DNA from: Bacteroidales bacterium
Lineage (GTDB): Bacteria; Bacteroidota; Bacteroidia; Bacteroidales; UBA932
NCBI GenBank assembly: GCA_009784635.1
Contig: WRBG01000009.1
Location: forward strand, 1 to 23,764
Length of the DNA stretch: 23,764 nt
Direction: 5' to 3'
Shown: piece after piece, positions 13,677 through 22,067 of the stretch
Layout of the letters: the number at the start of each line of letters is the position of its first letter
How positions within the stretch are numbered: position 1 is the first letter of the stretch
Program-made: the position numbers and the translations under genes
Notes under the pieces: model-generated
Database searches by the model: none
Told to the model about the DNA's origin: nothing
The model's input: only the letters and a program-made list of their open reading frames with translations

Positions 13677-16091
13677 ATGAACAGCATAGACGATTTTTTC
13701 CTCCCCGCTGCCATGGCAGACGAGGTCAGTATATTTCCGATAATAAATATGGATGGAAACCCCGACATCAGTCAGGTGGAACTGCCGACCGACCTGCCGC
13801 TTTTGGCTCTGAGGAATGCAATTTTGTTTCCCCATACCTTGATTCCCATAACGGTAGGCCGTGAAAAATCGGTAAAAGTAATTCGGGATGTGTTTGAGAC
13901 CACCAAGCTTTTGGGGGCCGTAACCCAATTAGACCCCGACTTGGACGACCCCAAATCCAAAGACCTTTTTCGTTATGGATGTTTGGCCAAGATTCTTAAA
14001 ATCATTGAAATGCCCGACGGAGGATTGACGGCTATCCTTCATGGTTATACCCGGATAGAGATTCTACAAGTTGTTTCTGAACAGCCCTATTTCAAGGCAA
14101 AAGTCAGATATATTAAAGACAAACTTACAGATTCCGACTCCGATATGGCAGCCATCACGGGGGCCATTAAGGACTCTGCCCTCCAAATCCTTAGGCTGTC
14201 GCCCAATATGCCTCAAGAAGCCGCTTTTGCCATTAAAAACTTAGAAGGCGTAGAGTTTTTGATTAACTTTATTGCCTCTAATGTGGAGATGGAACAGTTA
14301 GACGAGAAGCTCGCCCTTTTGGCCGAAGGCAACCTAAAGGAACGGGGACTTAAACTGCTGTCTCTACTTAATCAGCAAATAGAAATACTCAAACTCAAAG
14401 ACGACATCCGCCAAAAAGTCCGCAAGGAAATTGACCAGCAACAACGCGAATACTACCTCAATAACCAACTAAAAACCATTCAAGACGAATTGGGACTGAC
14501 CGGCACGGGGCAGGAATTGGAGGAACTTCGCAAACGGGCCAAATCCAAGAATTGGCCTAAAGAGGTAAAAGAAACTTTTGAAAAAGACATGACTAAGTTG
14601 GAGCGCACCAATCCCCATGCCCCCGACTACAGCATCCAGCTCAACTACCTGCAATACCTCATTGACCTGCCTTGGAATGACGTTACTAAAGACAAGCTCA
14701 ACCTTAAACGGGTACGCAAGGTGCTAAACGAAGACCATTACGGTTTGGAGCAGGTAAAAGAGCGAATCTTGGAATATATATCGGTACTCAAATTGAAAGG
14801 AGACATGAAGTCCCCCATTGTTTGCCTCTACGGCCCTCCGGGCGTGGGCAAAACATCGCTGGGACGCTCCATTGCAAGGGCTTTGGGACGCAACTTGGGA
14901 CGTATTTCCTTAGGCGGACTCCACGACGAGGCCGAAATCCGCGGCCACCGCAAAACCTATATCGGCGCCATGCCGGGTCGAATCATCCAAACTATAAAAA
15001 AATGCAAATCCTCCAACCCCCTCATCATCCTTGACGAGATAGACAAAGTAGGCAACGACTTTAGGGGCGACCCGGCTTCTGCCCTGCTGGAGGTATTAGA
15101 CCCCGAACAAAATGTCAGTTTTCATGACAATTATTTGGATTTGGATTACGACTTATCTAAGGTATTGTTCATTACAACTGCCAACAATATTGGCACCATT
15201 CATTCCGCCCTCCGCGACCGGATGGAGCTGATTCCTATCAGCGGTTATTTGGCTATTGAAAAACAGCATATTGCGCAAGATTACCTCCTGCCCAAACAAA
15301 TGGAAGCCCACGGACTCCAACCGGAACAGCTCAAACTTTCTAAACAAAATATCCAACTGATTATTAACGAATATACCCGCGAATCCGGAGTGCGCATGTT
15401 AGACAAGCAGTTGGCCAAGATTGCCCGCAATACGGCTAAAAAAATCGCTTTTGGAGAACATTATAACATCACCCCCAACGAACAAGAGCTTAGGAAAATA
15501 CTCGGATTGCCCCTGCACAAACCCGACAACTTGGAAGGAAACGATGTGCCGGGCGTGGTTACCGGTTTGGCTTGGACAGAAAACGGAGGCGAGGTGCTGT
15601 TTGTAGAATCCAGCTTGAGTCAAGGTAAGGGCGTATTGACCTCCACCGGCAACTTGGGAGACGTCATGAAAGAATCGGCCGTAATCGCCCAGCAATACCT
15701 TAAAGCCCACGCCAAAATAATCAATCAAGAGCCCGCCGAGATGGCCAAATGGGACGTCCATATCCATGTGCCCGAAGGCGCCATACCCAAAGACGGCCCC
15801 TCTGCCGGCATTGCCATTGTCTGCGCCATGGCTTCTTCTTTTATGCAAAAACCGGTGCGCAAAAAAGTGGCGATGACCGGAGAGATGACGCTGAGGGGCA
15901 AAATATTGCCTGTGGGCGGAATTAAAGAAAAAATCTTAGCGGCCAAACGCGCCGGCATCAAAAACATTGTCCTCTCTGCCGAAAACCAAAGGGATGTAGA
16001 AGAAGTCAAACCGGAATACGTAAAAGGACTCCACTTTACCTACGTGAAGAACATTAAAGAGGTATTGGAATTTGTATTACTCGGAGGGTGA
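13677..16091 (+). CDS. lon: ATP-dependent protease Lon
   Basis: An 804-residue Lon, which unfolds and degrades damaged and regulatory proteins in the cytoplasm. The N-terminal substrate-binding domain starts at about residue 38 (LPLLALRNAILFPHTLIPI). A coiled-coil region follows around 230-290. The AAA+ module has Walker A GPPGVGKT at 386-393 and Walker B LIILDEIDK at 449-457. The protease domain has the catalytic Ser709 in KDGPSAG and the GGIKEK lysine motif at 747-752 (Lys752 by alignment). A non-conserved N-terminal extension of about 37 acidic residues precedes the domain. The stop is one base from the ung ATG, so the two genes are co-transcribed and probably coupled. Confidence 0.97.
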   Translation: MNSIDDFFLPAAMADEVSIFPIINMDGNPDISQVELPTDLPLLALRNAILFPHTLIPITVGREKSVKVIRDVFETTKLLGAVTQLDPDLDDPKSKDLFRYGCLAKILKIIEMPDGGLTAILHGYTRIEILQVVSEQPYFKAKVRYIKDKLTDSDSDMAAITGAIKDSALQILRLSPNMPQEAAFAIKNLEGVEFLINFIASNVEMEQLDEKLALLAEGNLKERGLKLLSLLNQQIEILKLKDDIRQKVRKEIDQQQREYYLNNQLKTIQDELGLTGTGQELEELRKRAKSKNWPKEVKETFEKDMTKLERTNPHAPDYSIQLNYLQYLIDLPWNDVTKDKLNLKRVRKVLNEDHYGLEQVKERILEYISVLKLKGDMKSPIVCLYGPPGVGKTSLGRSIARALGRNLGRISLGGLHDEAEIRGHRKTYIGAMPGRIIQTIKKCKSSNPLIILDEIDKVGNDFRGDPASALLEVLDPEQNVSFHDNYLDLDYDLSKVLFITTANNIGTIHSALRDRMELIPISGYLAIEKQHIAQDYLLPKQMEAHGLQPEQLKLSKQNIQLIINEYTRESGVRMLDKQLAKIARNTAKKIAFGEHYNITPNEQELRKILGLPLHKPDNLEGNDVPGVVTGLAWTENGGEVLFVESSLSQGKGVLTSTGNLGDVMKESAVIAQQYLKAHAKIINQEPAEMAKWDVHIHVPEGAIPKDGPSAGIAIVCAMASSFMQKPVRKKVAMTGEMTLRGKILPVGGIKEKILAAKRAGIKNIVLSAENQRDVEEVKPEYVKGLHFTYVKNIKEVLEFVLLGG

Positions 16092-16092
16092 G

Positions 16093-16761
16093 ATGGATGT
16101 ACGTATAGAAGCAGGATGGAAGGCGGTATTGGCGCCTGAATTTGAAAAAGAGTATTTTAAGCAACTTACCAACACCGTGCGTTTGGAGATAACGTCGGGA
16201 AAAACGGTATATCCGCCGGGGAAATTAATCTTTAACGCCTTTGATAAAACGCCTTTTGCTCAAACCAAAGTCGTCATCTTGGGGCAAGACCCCTACCATG
16301 GCCCCGGACAGGCCCACGGCCTCTGTTTTTCCGTACCCAAAGGAATCCCGCCACCCCCTTCGGTACAAAACATCTTTAAAGAATTACAGGCCGACTTAGG
16401 CGTCCCCATCCCCAATCATGCCTGTTTGGAACCTTGGACCGAACAAGGCGTATTCCTGCTCAACGCCGCACTCACCGTCCGCGCCGGAACGCCCACTTCC
16501 CACAGCCAAATCGGCTGGCAAACCTTTACAGACGCCGTCATCCGCATCTTGTCGGAACAACGCTCCGGCTTGGTATTCCTCCTTTGGGGCAATTTTGCTC
16601 GGGCAAAAAAGAGCTTGATTGACACCACAAGGCACCATGTGTTAGAGGCCGCCCATCCCTCTCCCCTGTCTCGAGGCGCTTTTTTTGGCTGCCGCCACTT
16701 TTCCCAAACCAATGCCCTGCTCCAACAGCAGGGAATGACGCCAATTGATTGGGCAATATAA
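16093..16761 (+). CDS. ung: Uracil-DNA glycosylase (family 1)
   Basis: A 222-residue UDG that removes uracil from DNA. The water-activating loop is GQDPYHGPGQAHGLCFSV with catalytic Asp66. Asn124 in LLNAALTV reads uracil, and the Leu-intercalation/His motif is HPSPLSR with His188. The start ATG at 16093 follows the lon TGA after one base, and an upstream in-frame start inside lon (16072) is unlikely. Everything expected of an active enzyme is present. Confidence 0.97.
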   Translation: MDVRIEAGWKAVLAPEFEKEYFKQLTNTVRLEITSGKTVYPPGKLIFNAFDKTPFAQTKVVILGQDPYHGPGQAHGLCFSVPKGIPPPPSVQNIFKELQADLGVPIPNHACLEPWTEQGVFLLNAALTVRAGTPTSHSQIGWQTFTDAVIRILSEQRSGLVFLLWGNFARAKKSLIDTTRHHVLEAAHPSPLSRGAFFGCRHFSQTNALLQQQGMTPIDWAI

Positions 16762-16763
16762 AT

Positions 16764-16838
16764 TTTTTTGTACTTGGTGACCACGAAGTGGCGATTGAAG
16801 TAAAAGCCACCGAACAGGCTTCGGACTGCTTTAAAATT
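16764..16838 (+). pseudogene. Fossil of a DUF4143-type (AAA ATPase C-terminal) coding sequence
   Basis: Directly after the ung stop, in the frame of coaD but far upstream of its start, about 20 codons read FFVLGDHEVAIEVKATEQAS. That closely resembles the 'EVDFVLxxxxxAIEVKxxxxxS' segment near the C-terminus of DUF4143 proteins (ATPases with a PD-(D/E)xK-like fold). After residue D of ASD the likeness fades, and no start codon or promoter is present. I read it as a short remnant of a gene otherwise lost between ung and coaD. The match is from motif memory, so the confidence is moderate. Confidence 0.5.
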
Positions 16839-16842
16839 CCAT

Positions 16843-16850
16843 TATCTTTG
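16843..16850 (+). promoter_or_regulatory. -7 element of the coaD operon promoter (TATCTTTG)
   Basis: TATCTTTG followed by C lies 18 bp before the coaD ATG. No TTG is found at the -33 distance. It lies just after the DUF4143-like remnant. Confidence 0.5.
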
Positions 16851-16868
16851 CGTCTTGATATTGTTTTT

Positions 16869-17351
16869 ATGAAGCGACTCGCCGTTTTTCCCGGGTCTTT
16901 TGACCCCTTTACCTTAGGGCATTTGGACGTACTCAAATCTGCCCTTGAACTCTTTGACGGCCTAACCGTTGCGGTAGGCTACAACACCCAAAAATCCGGA
17001 CTTTTCAGTCCCGAAGACCGGGTAGAGATGATTAAAATCGCCACTGCAGGATACAGCAACATAGAGGTGTGCAGCTATACCGGTCTGACGGTGAATTTTT
17101 GTGTGTCCAAAGGCATACACTACATTGTGAGGGGATTGCGCACGACCACAGATTTTGAATTGGAACAGGTTATTGCCCAAGCCAATCAAAAAATGGCGCC
17201 GGAAATCAAAACGGTTTTTATTCCGGCCGGTCCGGAATTTTCCTTTATCTCCTCTACGGTGGTGCGCGATGTGCTGTTAAACGGGGGAGACGCCAAACGC
17301 TTTATTCCTCCCGGTATTGACCTCAACAAATTTGTGCAGTTTTACAAATGA
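16869..17351 (+). CDS. coaD: Phosphopantetheine adenylyltransferase (coenzyme A synthesis)
   Basis: A 160-residue CoaD, which transfers AMP from ATP to 4'-phosphopantetheine to give dephospho-CoA, the fourth step of CoA synthesis. The nucleotidyltransferase loop is FPGSFDPFTLGHLDV, with the T/HxGH signature as TLGH at 15-18. IVRGLR at 86-91 and ISSTVVRD from 127 complete the family motifs. The frame is open for 40 codons upstream, but the real N-terminus is MKRLAVFPGS at 16869, just after the promoter. First gene of a coupled operon: its TGA overlaps the next ATG by four bases. Confidence 0.96.
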   Translation: MKRLAVFPGSFDPFTLGHLDVLKSALELFDGLTVAVGYNTQKSGLFSPEDRVEMIKIATAGYSNIEVCSYTGLTVNFCVSKGIHYIVRGLRTTTDFELEQVIAQANQKMAPEIKTVFIPAGPEFSFISSTVVRDVLLNGGDAKRFIPPGIDLNKFVQFYK

Positions 17352-18619
17352 GACCGCTGAGTTTGCTCATCGCCCTGCTGCTCCTGTCGGGAACCGGAGA
17401 GCGCTTGACCGCCTGTAAAAAAGGGGGCTACCAAATCAATCTGCGCATAGACGGGCAAACAACAGGAAGGCCGGTCTTAGCCCTGCAAAAGGGAGAACAA
17501 ATCAGCATAGTGGATTCATTGCCGACCATCAAGAAAGGCAGCTACCGGTTTAAGGGGCGCGCATCGCTGGAGCCCGGACAATACATGTTTGTGTACAACA
17601 ACCGAAGGCTGTTTCATTTTCTTGTTTCGTTTGGGGGTTACACCCGATTGGACTTTAGGGCTACCATAGACGGAATCCGGACCACGGAGGTGGCCGTAAA
17701 AGGCGACCCCGAAAATCGGGCTTATTTGGACATGCAACGCTTTTTGCAGGATATCAACCAAAAGCCACAACTTAGCGAGCAGGATATAGAACGGGTCGAG
17801 CGCTATACCGACAGCGTGGCCGCTCAATATCCCCATACCCTCTTAGCCATTTTAGCCCGCAACATTGCCGCCCCTCCCCTGCCGGAACTTATGGCCCTCC
17901 ACGACCCCCGCGTCCTGCACACCTCCATACTCCCGCTGCGGTTGAACAGTTTCTTTACCCATATTGTCCCTCCTCAACCCGACAGGATTATTCCCCAAAT
18001 TGACCATATTCTGGAACTTTGCACCGACCCTTTGGTCAAAGCCTACTGCGGGACTTTCCTGCTCCGGTATTTTTTGTCCTCCGAAATTATGGGCATGGAA
18101 AACGTGGCGGTGCATATTGCCCAAAAATATTTGGACGGGGAACTAAATACGGATAACGAAGAACTGCGGATATACCTGCATAATTATGTAACTTTTAACG
18201 AATCGTCCTTAATCGGCAAAACGGCGCCGGAACTTAACCTGCCCAACGCCCATGGCCTCCCCGTGTCGCTCAGAGACATGGAAGCCCACTACACCATACT
18301 GTTCTTTTACGACGAAGATTGTTTTGCCTGCAAGGAGCAAATACCTTTGATTCAACAGGTCTACGAAAAACACCTGTCCAAGGGTGTGGCCGTCTACACC
18401 GTCTATACCCAAGACAGGGAAGAAGCTTGGCTCCGGTATATCAACGACCTTCCTCCCGAATGGATGCACGTGTGGGACCCCGATTTTTCGTCCGGATTCC
18501 ATAAATTATACAACGTAACCGGCACGCCCCGCATTTTTCTGTTAGACCACAACAAGACGATTATCGGGAGGGAGTTGGACGCCGCGCTTTTAGATTTGAT
18601 TTTGTCCCATCAGCCATGA
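17348..18619 (+). CDS. Thioredoxin-like lipoprotein (DUF4369/DUF5106-type)
   Basis: A 423-residue exported protein. The N-terminal hydrophobic stretch (MRPLSLLIALLLLSG) leads to a lipobox LTAC with Cys23 as the lipidation site. Residues about 28-120 resemble the beta-rich DUF4369 domain (INLRIDGQTTGRPVLAL). A helical middle of the DUF5106 kind follows. The C-terminal 140 residues are a thioredoxin fold with a CFAC redox motif at 325-328 (FYDEDCFACKEQIP) and the cis-proline loop VTGTPRIFLLD. The protein is probably a periplasm-facing disulfide oxidoreductase or reductase of the TlpA/ResA kind; its client is unknown. ATGA overlaps with both coaD and the downstream gene imply translational coupling. 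Confidence 0.82.
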   Translation: MRPLSLLIALLLLSGTGERLTACKKGGYQINLRIDGQTTGRPVLALQKGEQISIVDSLPTIKKGSYRFKGRASLEPGQYMFVYNNRRLFHFLVSFGGYTRLDFRATIDGIRTTEVAVKGDPENRAYLDMQRFLQDINQKPQLSEQDIERVERYTDSVAAQYPHTLLAILARNIAAPPLPELMALHDPRVLHTSILPLRLNSFFTHIVPPQPDRIIPQIDHILELCTDPLVKAYCGTFLLRYFLSSEIMGMENVAVHIAQKYLDGELNTDNEELRIYLHNYVTFNESSLIGKTAPELNLPNAHGLPVSLRDMEAHYTILFFYDEDCFACKEQIPLIQQVYEKHLSKGVAVYTVYTQDREEAWLRYINDLPPEWMHVWDPDFSSGFHKLYNVTGTPRIFLLDHNKTIIGRELDAALLDLILSHQP

Positions 18620-20364
18620 AACAGTTTATAGCCAAGTTAGAAGACATGGGCGCCTTAGTGCGCATCAAGGAGTACGTAGACCCTGTGTTGGAAATCGCCG
18701 AAATCACCGACAGGATGAGCAAACAATCCGGAGGAGGAAAGGCCCTGCTTTTTGAGAACACCGGCACAGGTTTTCCCGTACTTACCAATATGATGGGTTC
18801 CACAGACAGGATGGCTGCCGCCTTGGGCGTTACCCAAGTAGAACACATCTCCCAACGGATGGAACAACTCTTGGCAATGGCGGCACAGCCGCTTCATGGG
18901 TGGAAAGACAAACTCAAACTCCTGCCTTCCCTACGCCAAGCCGCTTCGTGGATGCCCAAGAAAATCAAAGGGCCGGGCGCCTGTCAAGAAGTCGTGTACA
19001 TGGAACCCGACCTAAGCCTCCTGCCCATACTTCAATGCTGGCCCCACGACGGAGGGCGCTTTATTACCCTGCCTTTGGTACACACCCAAGACCCGGAAAC
19101 CGGAGGGCGGAATGTAGGCATGTACCGGATGCAGGTCTTTGGCAAAGACAGCACGGGCATGCACTGGCACAAACACAAAACCGGAGCCCGTCATTTTGCC
19201 GCCGGCAAAAACCCCCGTTTTCCGGTGGCCGTCTGTTTGGGCGGAGACCCCGTCTACACCTTTTGCGCCGCCGCCCCCCTGCCTGACGGCATAGACGAAT
19301 ACATGCTCGCCGGCTTTCTTAGGGACAGGGCGGTGTCTTTGGTTCCCTGTCTTTCCATAGAACTTATGGTGCCGGAAGATTGCGATTTTGTCTTGGAAGG
19401 ATATATAGAGACCAAGGAAAAACCCCTTATGGAAGGGCCTTTTGGAGACCATACCGGCTTTTATTCCCTTCCCGACCTCTATCCGGTATTCCACCTCAGC
19501 TGCATAACCCACAGAAAGGGAGCGATATATCCGGCCACTTTGGTAGGTATTCCCCCTCAAGAAGACGCCTATATAGCAGACGCCATAGAGAAAATCTTTC
19601 TGACTCCCTTTAGGTTGTCGGTGGTTCCCGAAGCCTTGGACCTCCACCTGCCGGCGGCGGGTGTCTCCCACAACATAGCCGTAGTTAAAATCCGTAAATC
19701 CTACGCCGGTCAAGCCATCAAGACCGCCCACGCCCTTTGGGGAGCCGGACAAATGATGTTCAACAAGATGGCGGTCATTGTAAACGACAACATAGATATT
19801 CGCGACCAAACGGCCCTTTGGAACACCATCCTCCGGCATTACCGTCCGGAACGGGATACTTTTTTTAGCCGAGGACCTTTAGACGTCTTGGACCACGCCG
19901 CCCCAAAATGCGGCTTTGGGGGAAAAATCTGTATAGACGCCACCAAAAAGTATCCCGAAGAAGAATCCCCTGCCGGTCAAGCCTTGGCGCCCGACCGCGT
20001 GTTCTCCTTTGTACACAAGCCGGAAAGCAAATCCAACGCCTTGATTGAAGTGCAGTTAGATTCGGCCGTAGACTTGAGCAATTCTTTCATCTGTCTTTGG
20101 TTAATGGGCAACAACGCCGACCCCATCAGAGACATGAACATAGAAGGAGGAGTGCTGCGCATTGACGCACGGACTAAAAAATCCGGAAGTACCGGAGGCA
20201 AAGGCGCCTCCCGCCCTTGGCCCAACGTGGTCTGTTCCTCCCCAAAGACCATTAAGGCCGTAGACGACAAATGGGAATCCTTAGGCTTGGGCGACTTTAT
20301 TCCCTCTCCTTCGCTGACCTACCGTACCCTTGTCCGGCCCGGCGGAGCGTCTATACTTGACTGA
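18616..20364 (+). CDS. UbiD-family prenylated-FMN decarboxylase
   Basis: A 582-residue UbiD-type enzyme, a reversible (de)carboxylase that uses prenylated FMN made by a UbiX protein. The strongest motif is EGPFGDHTGFYSLPDLYPVF, in which Glu273 and Asp278 occupy the two acidic positions of the E-R-E active-site network. THRKGAIYPATLVGIPPQED and the C-terminal LGDFIPSPSLTYRTLV are also typical. The length and C-terminal region resemble the proteins annotated as menaquinone biosynthesis decarboxylase (SCO4490 type), but the substrate is not provable from sequence. No ubiX is in the window. Its ATG overlaps the stop of the lipoprotein gene by four bases, and its last 84 bases are antisense to the end of lnt. 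Confidence 0.88.
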   Translation: MKQFIAKLEDMGALVRIKEYVDPVLEIAEITDRMSKQSGGGKALLFENTGTGFPVLTNMMGSTDRMAAALGVTQVEHISQRMEQLLAMAAQPLHGWKDKLKLLPSLRQAASWMPKKIKGPGACQEVVYMEPDLSLLPILQCWPHDGGRFITLPLVHTQDPETGGRNVGMYRMQVFGKDSTGMHWHKHKTGARHFAAGKNPRFPVAVCLGGDPVYTFCAAAPLPDGIDEYMLAGFLRDRAVSLVPCLSIELMVPEDCDFVLEGYIETKEKPLMEGPFGDHTGFYSLPDLYPVFHLSCITHRKGAIYPATLVGIPPQEDAYIADAIEKIFLTPFRLSVVPEALDLHLPAAGVSHNIAVVKIRKSYAGQAIKTAHALWGAGQMMFNKMAVIVNDNIDIRDQTALWNTILRHYRPERDTFFSRGPLDVLDHAAPKCGFGGKICIDATKKYPEEESPAGQALAPDRVFSFVHKPESKSNALIEVQLDSAVDLSNSFICLWLMGNNADPIRDMNIEGGVLRIDARTKKSGSTGGKGASRPWPNVVCSSPKTIKAVDDKWESLGLGDFIPSPSLTYRTLVRPGGASILD

Positions 20365-21984
20365 CACTAAGCTATAAAACAACAACAATACCAAGAGGTA
20401 TACCGATATCCGGCCAATCATATCTCCATGACGCACATAAAAAGTCAGTTTATGGTTGATATTCAGATTTCCGACTAAATAAGATTCCTCCCACCACCTG
20501 CTCTTTTGGATGTAATCGCCCCGTTGGTCAATCAAGGCAGAAATGCCGGTATTGGCGCTGCGGGCAATGCTGCGGCGGGTTTCTATGGCGCGGAGGCGGG
20601 AAAAGGCTAAATGCTGGCGGTAGCCCGGAGTATTGCCCCACCATCCGTCATTGGTAATCACAGACATAATCCCCGCTCCTTTCTTCACGTAAGAGGCAAA
20701 ATATTCGCCGTACACCGATTCGTAGCATATGGCCACCCCTACATAAAGCGGGGCGGGCGTGGTATCGGAGGTATGGCGGTTCCAAGGGGCCGGAAAAACC
20801 GAAGCCTCGGATTGGGTGCCAAAACCGCCCATTGCTCCGCCCAAATCAATAATCAGACTGTGGGCAAACTTGAAATACCTTATGTAAGGCAGTTTCTCCG
20901 CCCCTATTACCAATTTGGACTTGCGGTAAATCATGGGCGCTTCTCCCGCGCTCAATTGAAAAGCAGTGTTAAAATTGTCGTACCAACTATCTACGCCAAA
21001 GCGTCTTGCCGTCTCTGTGGGCTGCTCGGTTCGGGAGTGGTAAAAGAGGGTAGATACGGCCCCTACCACCATCGCCATTTGGGGATAATCCTGCAAAAAA
21101 CGGTCAAAACGCTGTAAGGAAGGGTTCTTCTGCCATTCGTTTTCTACCACCGAAGGCTCGCTGATAAAGGTTTCCGGAGCAAACACATAGCCCGTAGCAG
21201 GGCTTATGGCTTGGGCAATCAATTCCAACAAACGCTCGTCTTGAGCTTCTCGCGTCAAGCTGTAAGCCCCTCCTTCAAATTTTTCGTGATAAGGGTCAAT
21301 ATTAGGCTGTAAAACGACTACCTCAATCGGATTTTCCACTTCGCGGTAGCTGTAATACCTGTACAGCGACAGGCCTATGGGCAGCAGGATAAGGGCGGCC
21401 AAAGAGCCGCCAAGGTAGCGTCCGGTTGCGGCATCCTTGGGCTTGTATCGCATCCGCCAAAACAGCAAAATATTAAAAAGCATGACCCACAGCGACCCGC
21501 CCAGCACGCCGGTGTATTCGTACCATTGAACCAGCATGGTGGTGTCTCCAAATCCGTTGCCCAATACCAGCCAAGGCCATGAAATCTCGGCGTCAAAGTA
21601 AAAGTATTCCCAAGCTATCCAAAGCGCAATCAAAAAGATGTAACCGATTTTAGGCCCGCTCCTTTTCTTGGCCCAACGAAAAAGCGCAAACACACAAAAT
21701 GTTAAAAAAGCATTGGCCAGCACCGCAAAAACCCCGCCCCAAAGGGTGGCTTTATAAATCCAATAGGTGGTAAAGAGGTTCCATAGCAAAAATGTAAGGG
21801 CATAATACTTCCAGCAGCCTTTTGCCCGATTCTCGGCAAAATCGGCCTCTATCCAAAACAAAGGGACAAAAGCAAATAAGAGCAACCAGCCGGCAGCCGG
21901 CAGCCTCCAAGGCAGGATAAGCAAGACCGCGCTAAGCACTGATAATCCGATGTATTTCCAAATAATTCGTTTCATTGAATCCAT
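20281..21984 (-). CDS. lnt: Apolipoprotein N-acyltransferase
   Basis: A 567-residue inner-membrane enzyme that adds the third acyl chain to lipoproteins. About six N-terminal membrane segments lead into the nitrilase-like periplasmic domain and one last C-terminal segment (SVYLLVLLLFYSLV). Catalytic triad: Glu271 in FAPETF, Lys355 in YRKSKLV, Cys420 in AICYES. I chose the ATG at 21984 (MDSMKRIIW) because the TACCTTTG promoter box lies between it and the next upstream ATG at 22026, which would place the upstream start outside the transcript. The final 27 residues, rich in Arg/Lys/Gly, are encoded antisense to conserved ubiD codons and look like a late extension. Lipoprotein maturation fits the nearby lipoprotein gene, but a direct link is unproven. 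Confidence 0.93.
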   Translation of the reverse strand: MDSMKRIIWKYIGLSVLSAVLLILPWRLPAAGWLLLFAFVPLFWIEADFAENRAKGCWKYYALTFLLWNLFTTYWIYKATLWGGVFAVLANAFLTFCVFALFRWAKKRSGPKIGYIFLIALWIAWEYFYFDAEISWPWLVLGNGFGDTTMLVQWYEYTGVLGGSLWVMLFNILLFWRMRYKPKDAATGRYLGGSLAALILLPIGLSLYRYYSYREVENPIEVVVLQPNIDPYHEKFEGGAYSLTREAQDERLLELIAQAISPATGYVFAPETFISEPSVVENEWQKNPSLQRFDRFLQDYPQMAMVVGAVSTLFYHSRTEQPTETARRFGVDSWYDNFNTAFQLSAGEAPMIYRKSKLVIGAEKLPYIRYFKFAHSLIIDLGGAMGGFGTQSEASVFPAPWNRHTSDTTPAPLYVGVAICYESVYGEYFASYVKKGAGIMSVITNDGWWGNTPGYRQHLAFSRLRAIETRRSIARSANTGISALIDQRGDYIQKSRWWEESYLVGNLNINHKLTFYVRHGDMIGRISVYLLVLLLFYSLVSVKYRRSAGPDKGTVGQRRRGNKVAQA

Positions 21985-21993
21985 TTTAACGAC

Positions 21994-22001
21994 CAAAGGT
22001 A
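21994..22001 (-). promoter_or_regulatory. -7 element of the lnt promoter (TACCTTTG), decides the lnt start
   Basis: TACCTTTG on the minus strand ends nine bases before the ATG at 21984 and lies downstream of the ATG at 22026. If used, only the downstream start is on the mRNA. A good -33 element is not visible. Confidence 0.5.
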
Positions 22002-22067
22002 AGCATTTGATTTTGGGAAACGACATTTTTTTTGTAACATTGTGGGTTTTTTGAAGTCAATTCGCGC

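Noticed and set aside
16749..16868. Upstream extension of coaD as its true N-terminus
   Set aside because: CoaD always starts with the nucleotidyltransferase strand (MKRLAVFPGSFDP), and the TATCTTTG promoter lies inside the extension. The extension resembles another family and is listed as a fossil.
19012..19839. 275-codon minus-strand open frame inside the ubiD gene
   Set aside because: It is antisense to conserved UbiD motifs, is rich in Gly/Arg/His as expected from reversed codons, and resembles no known family.
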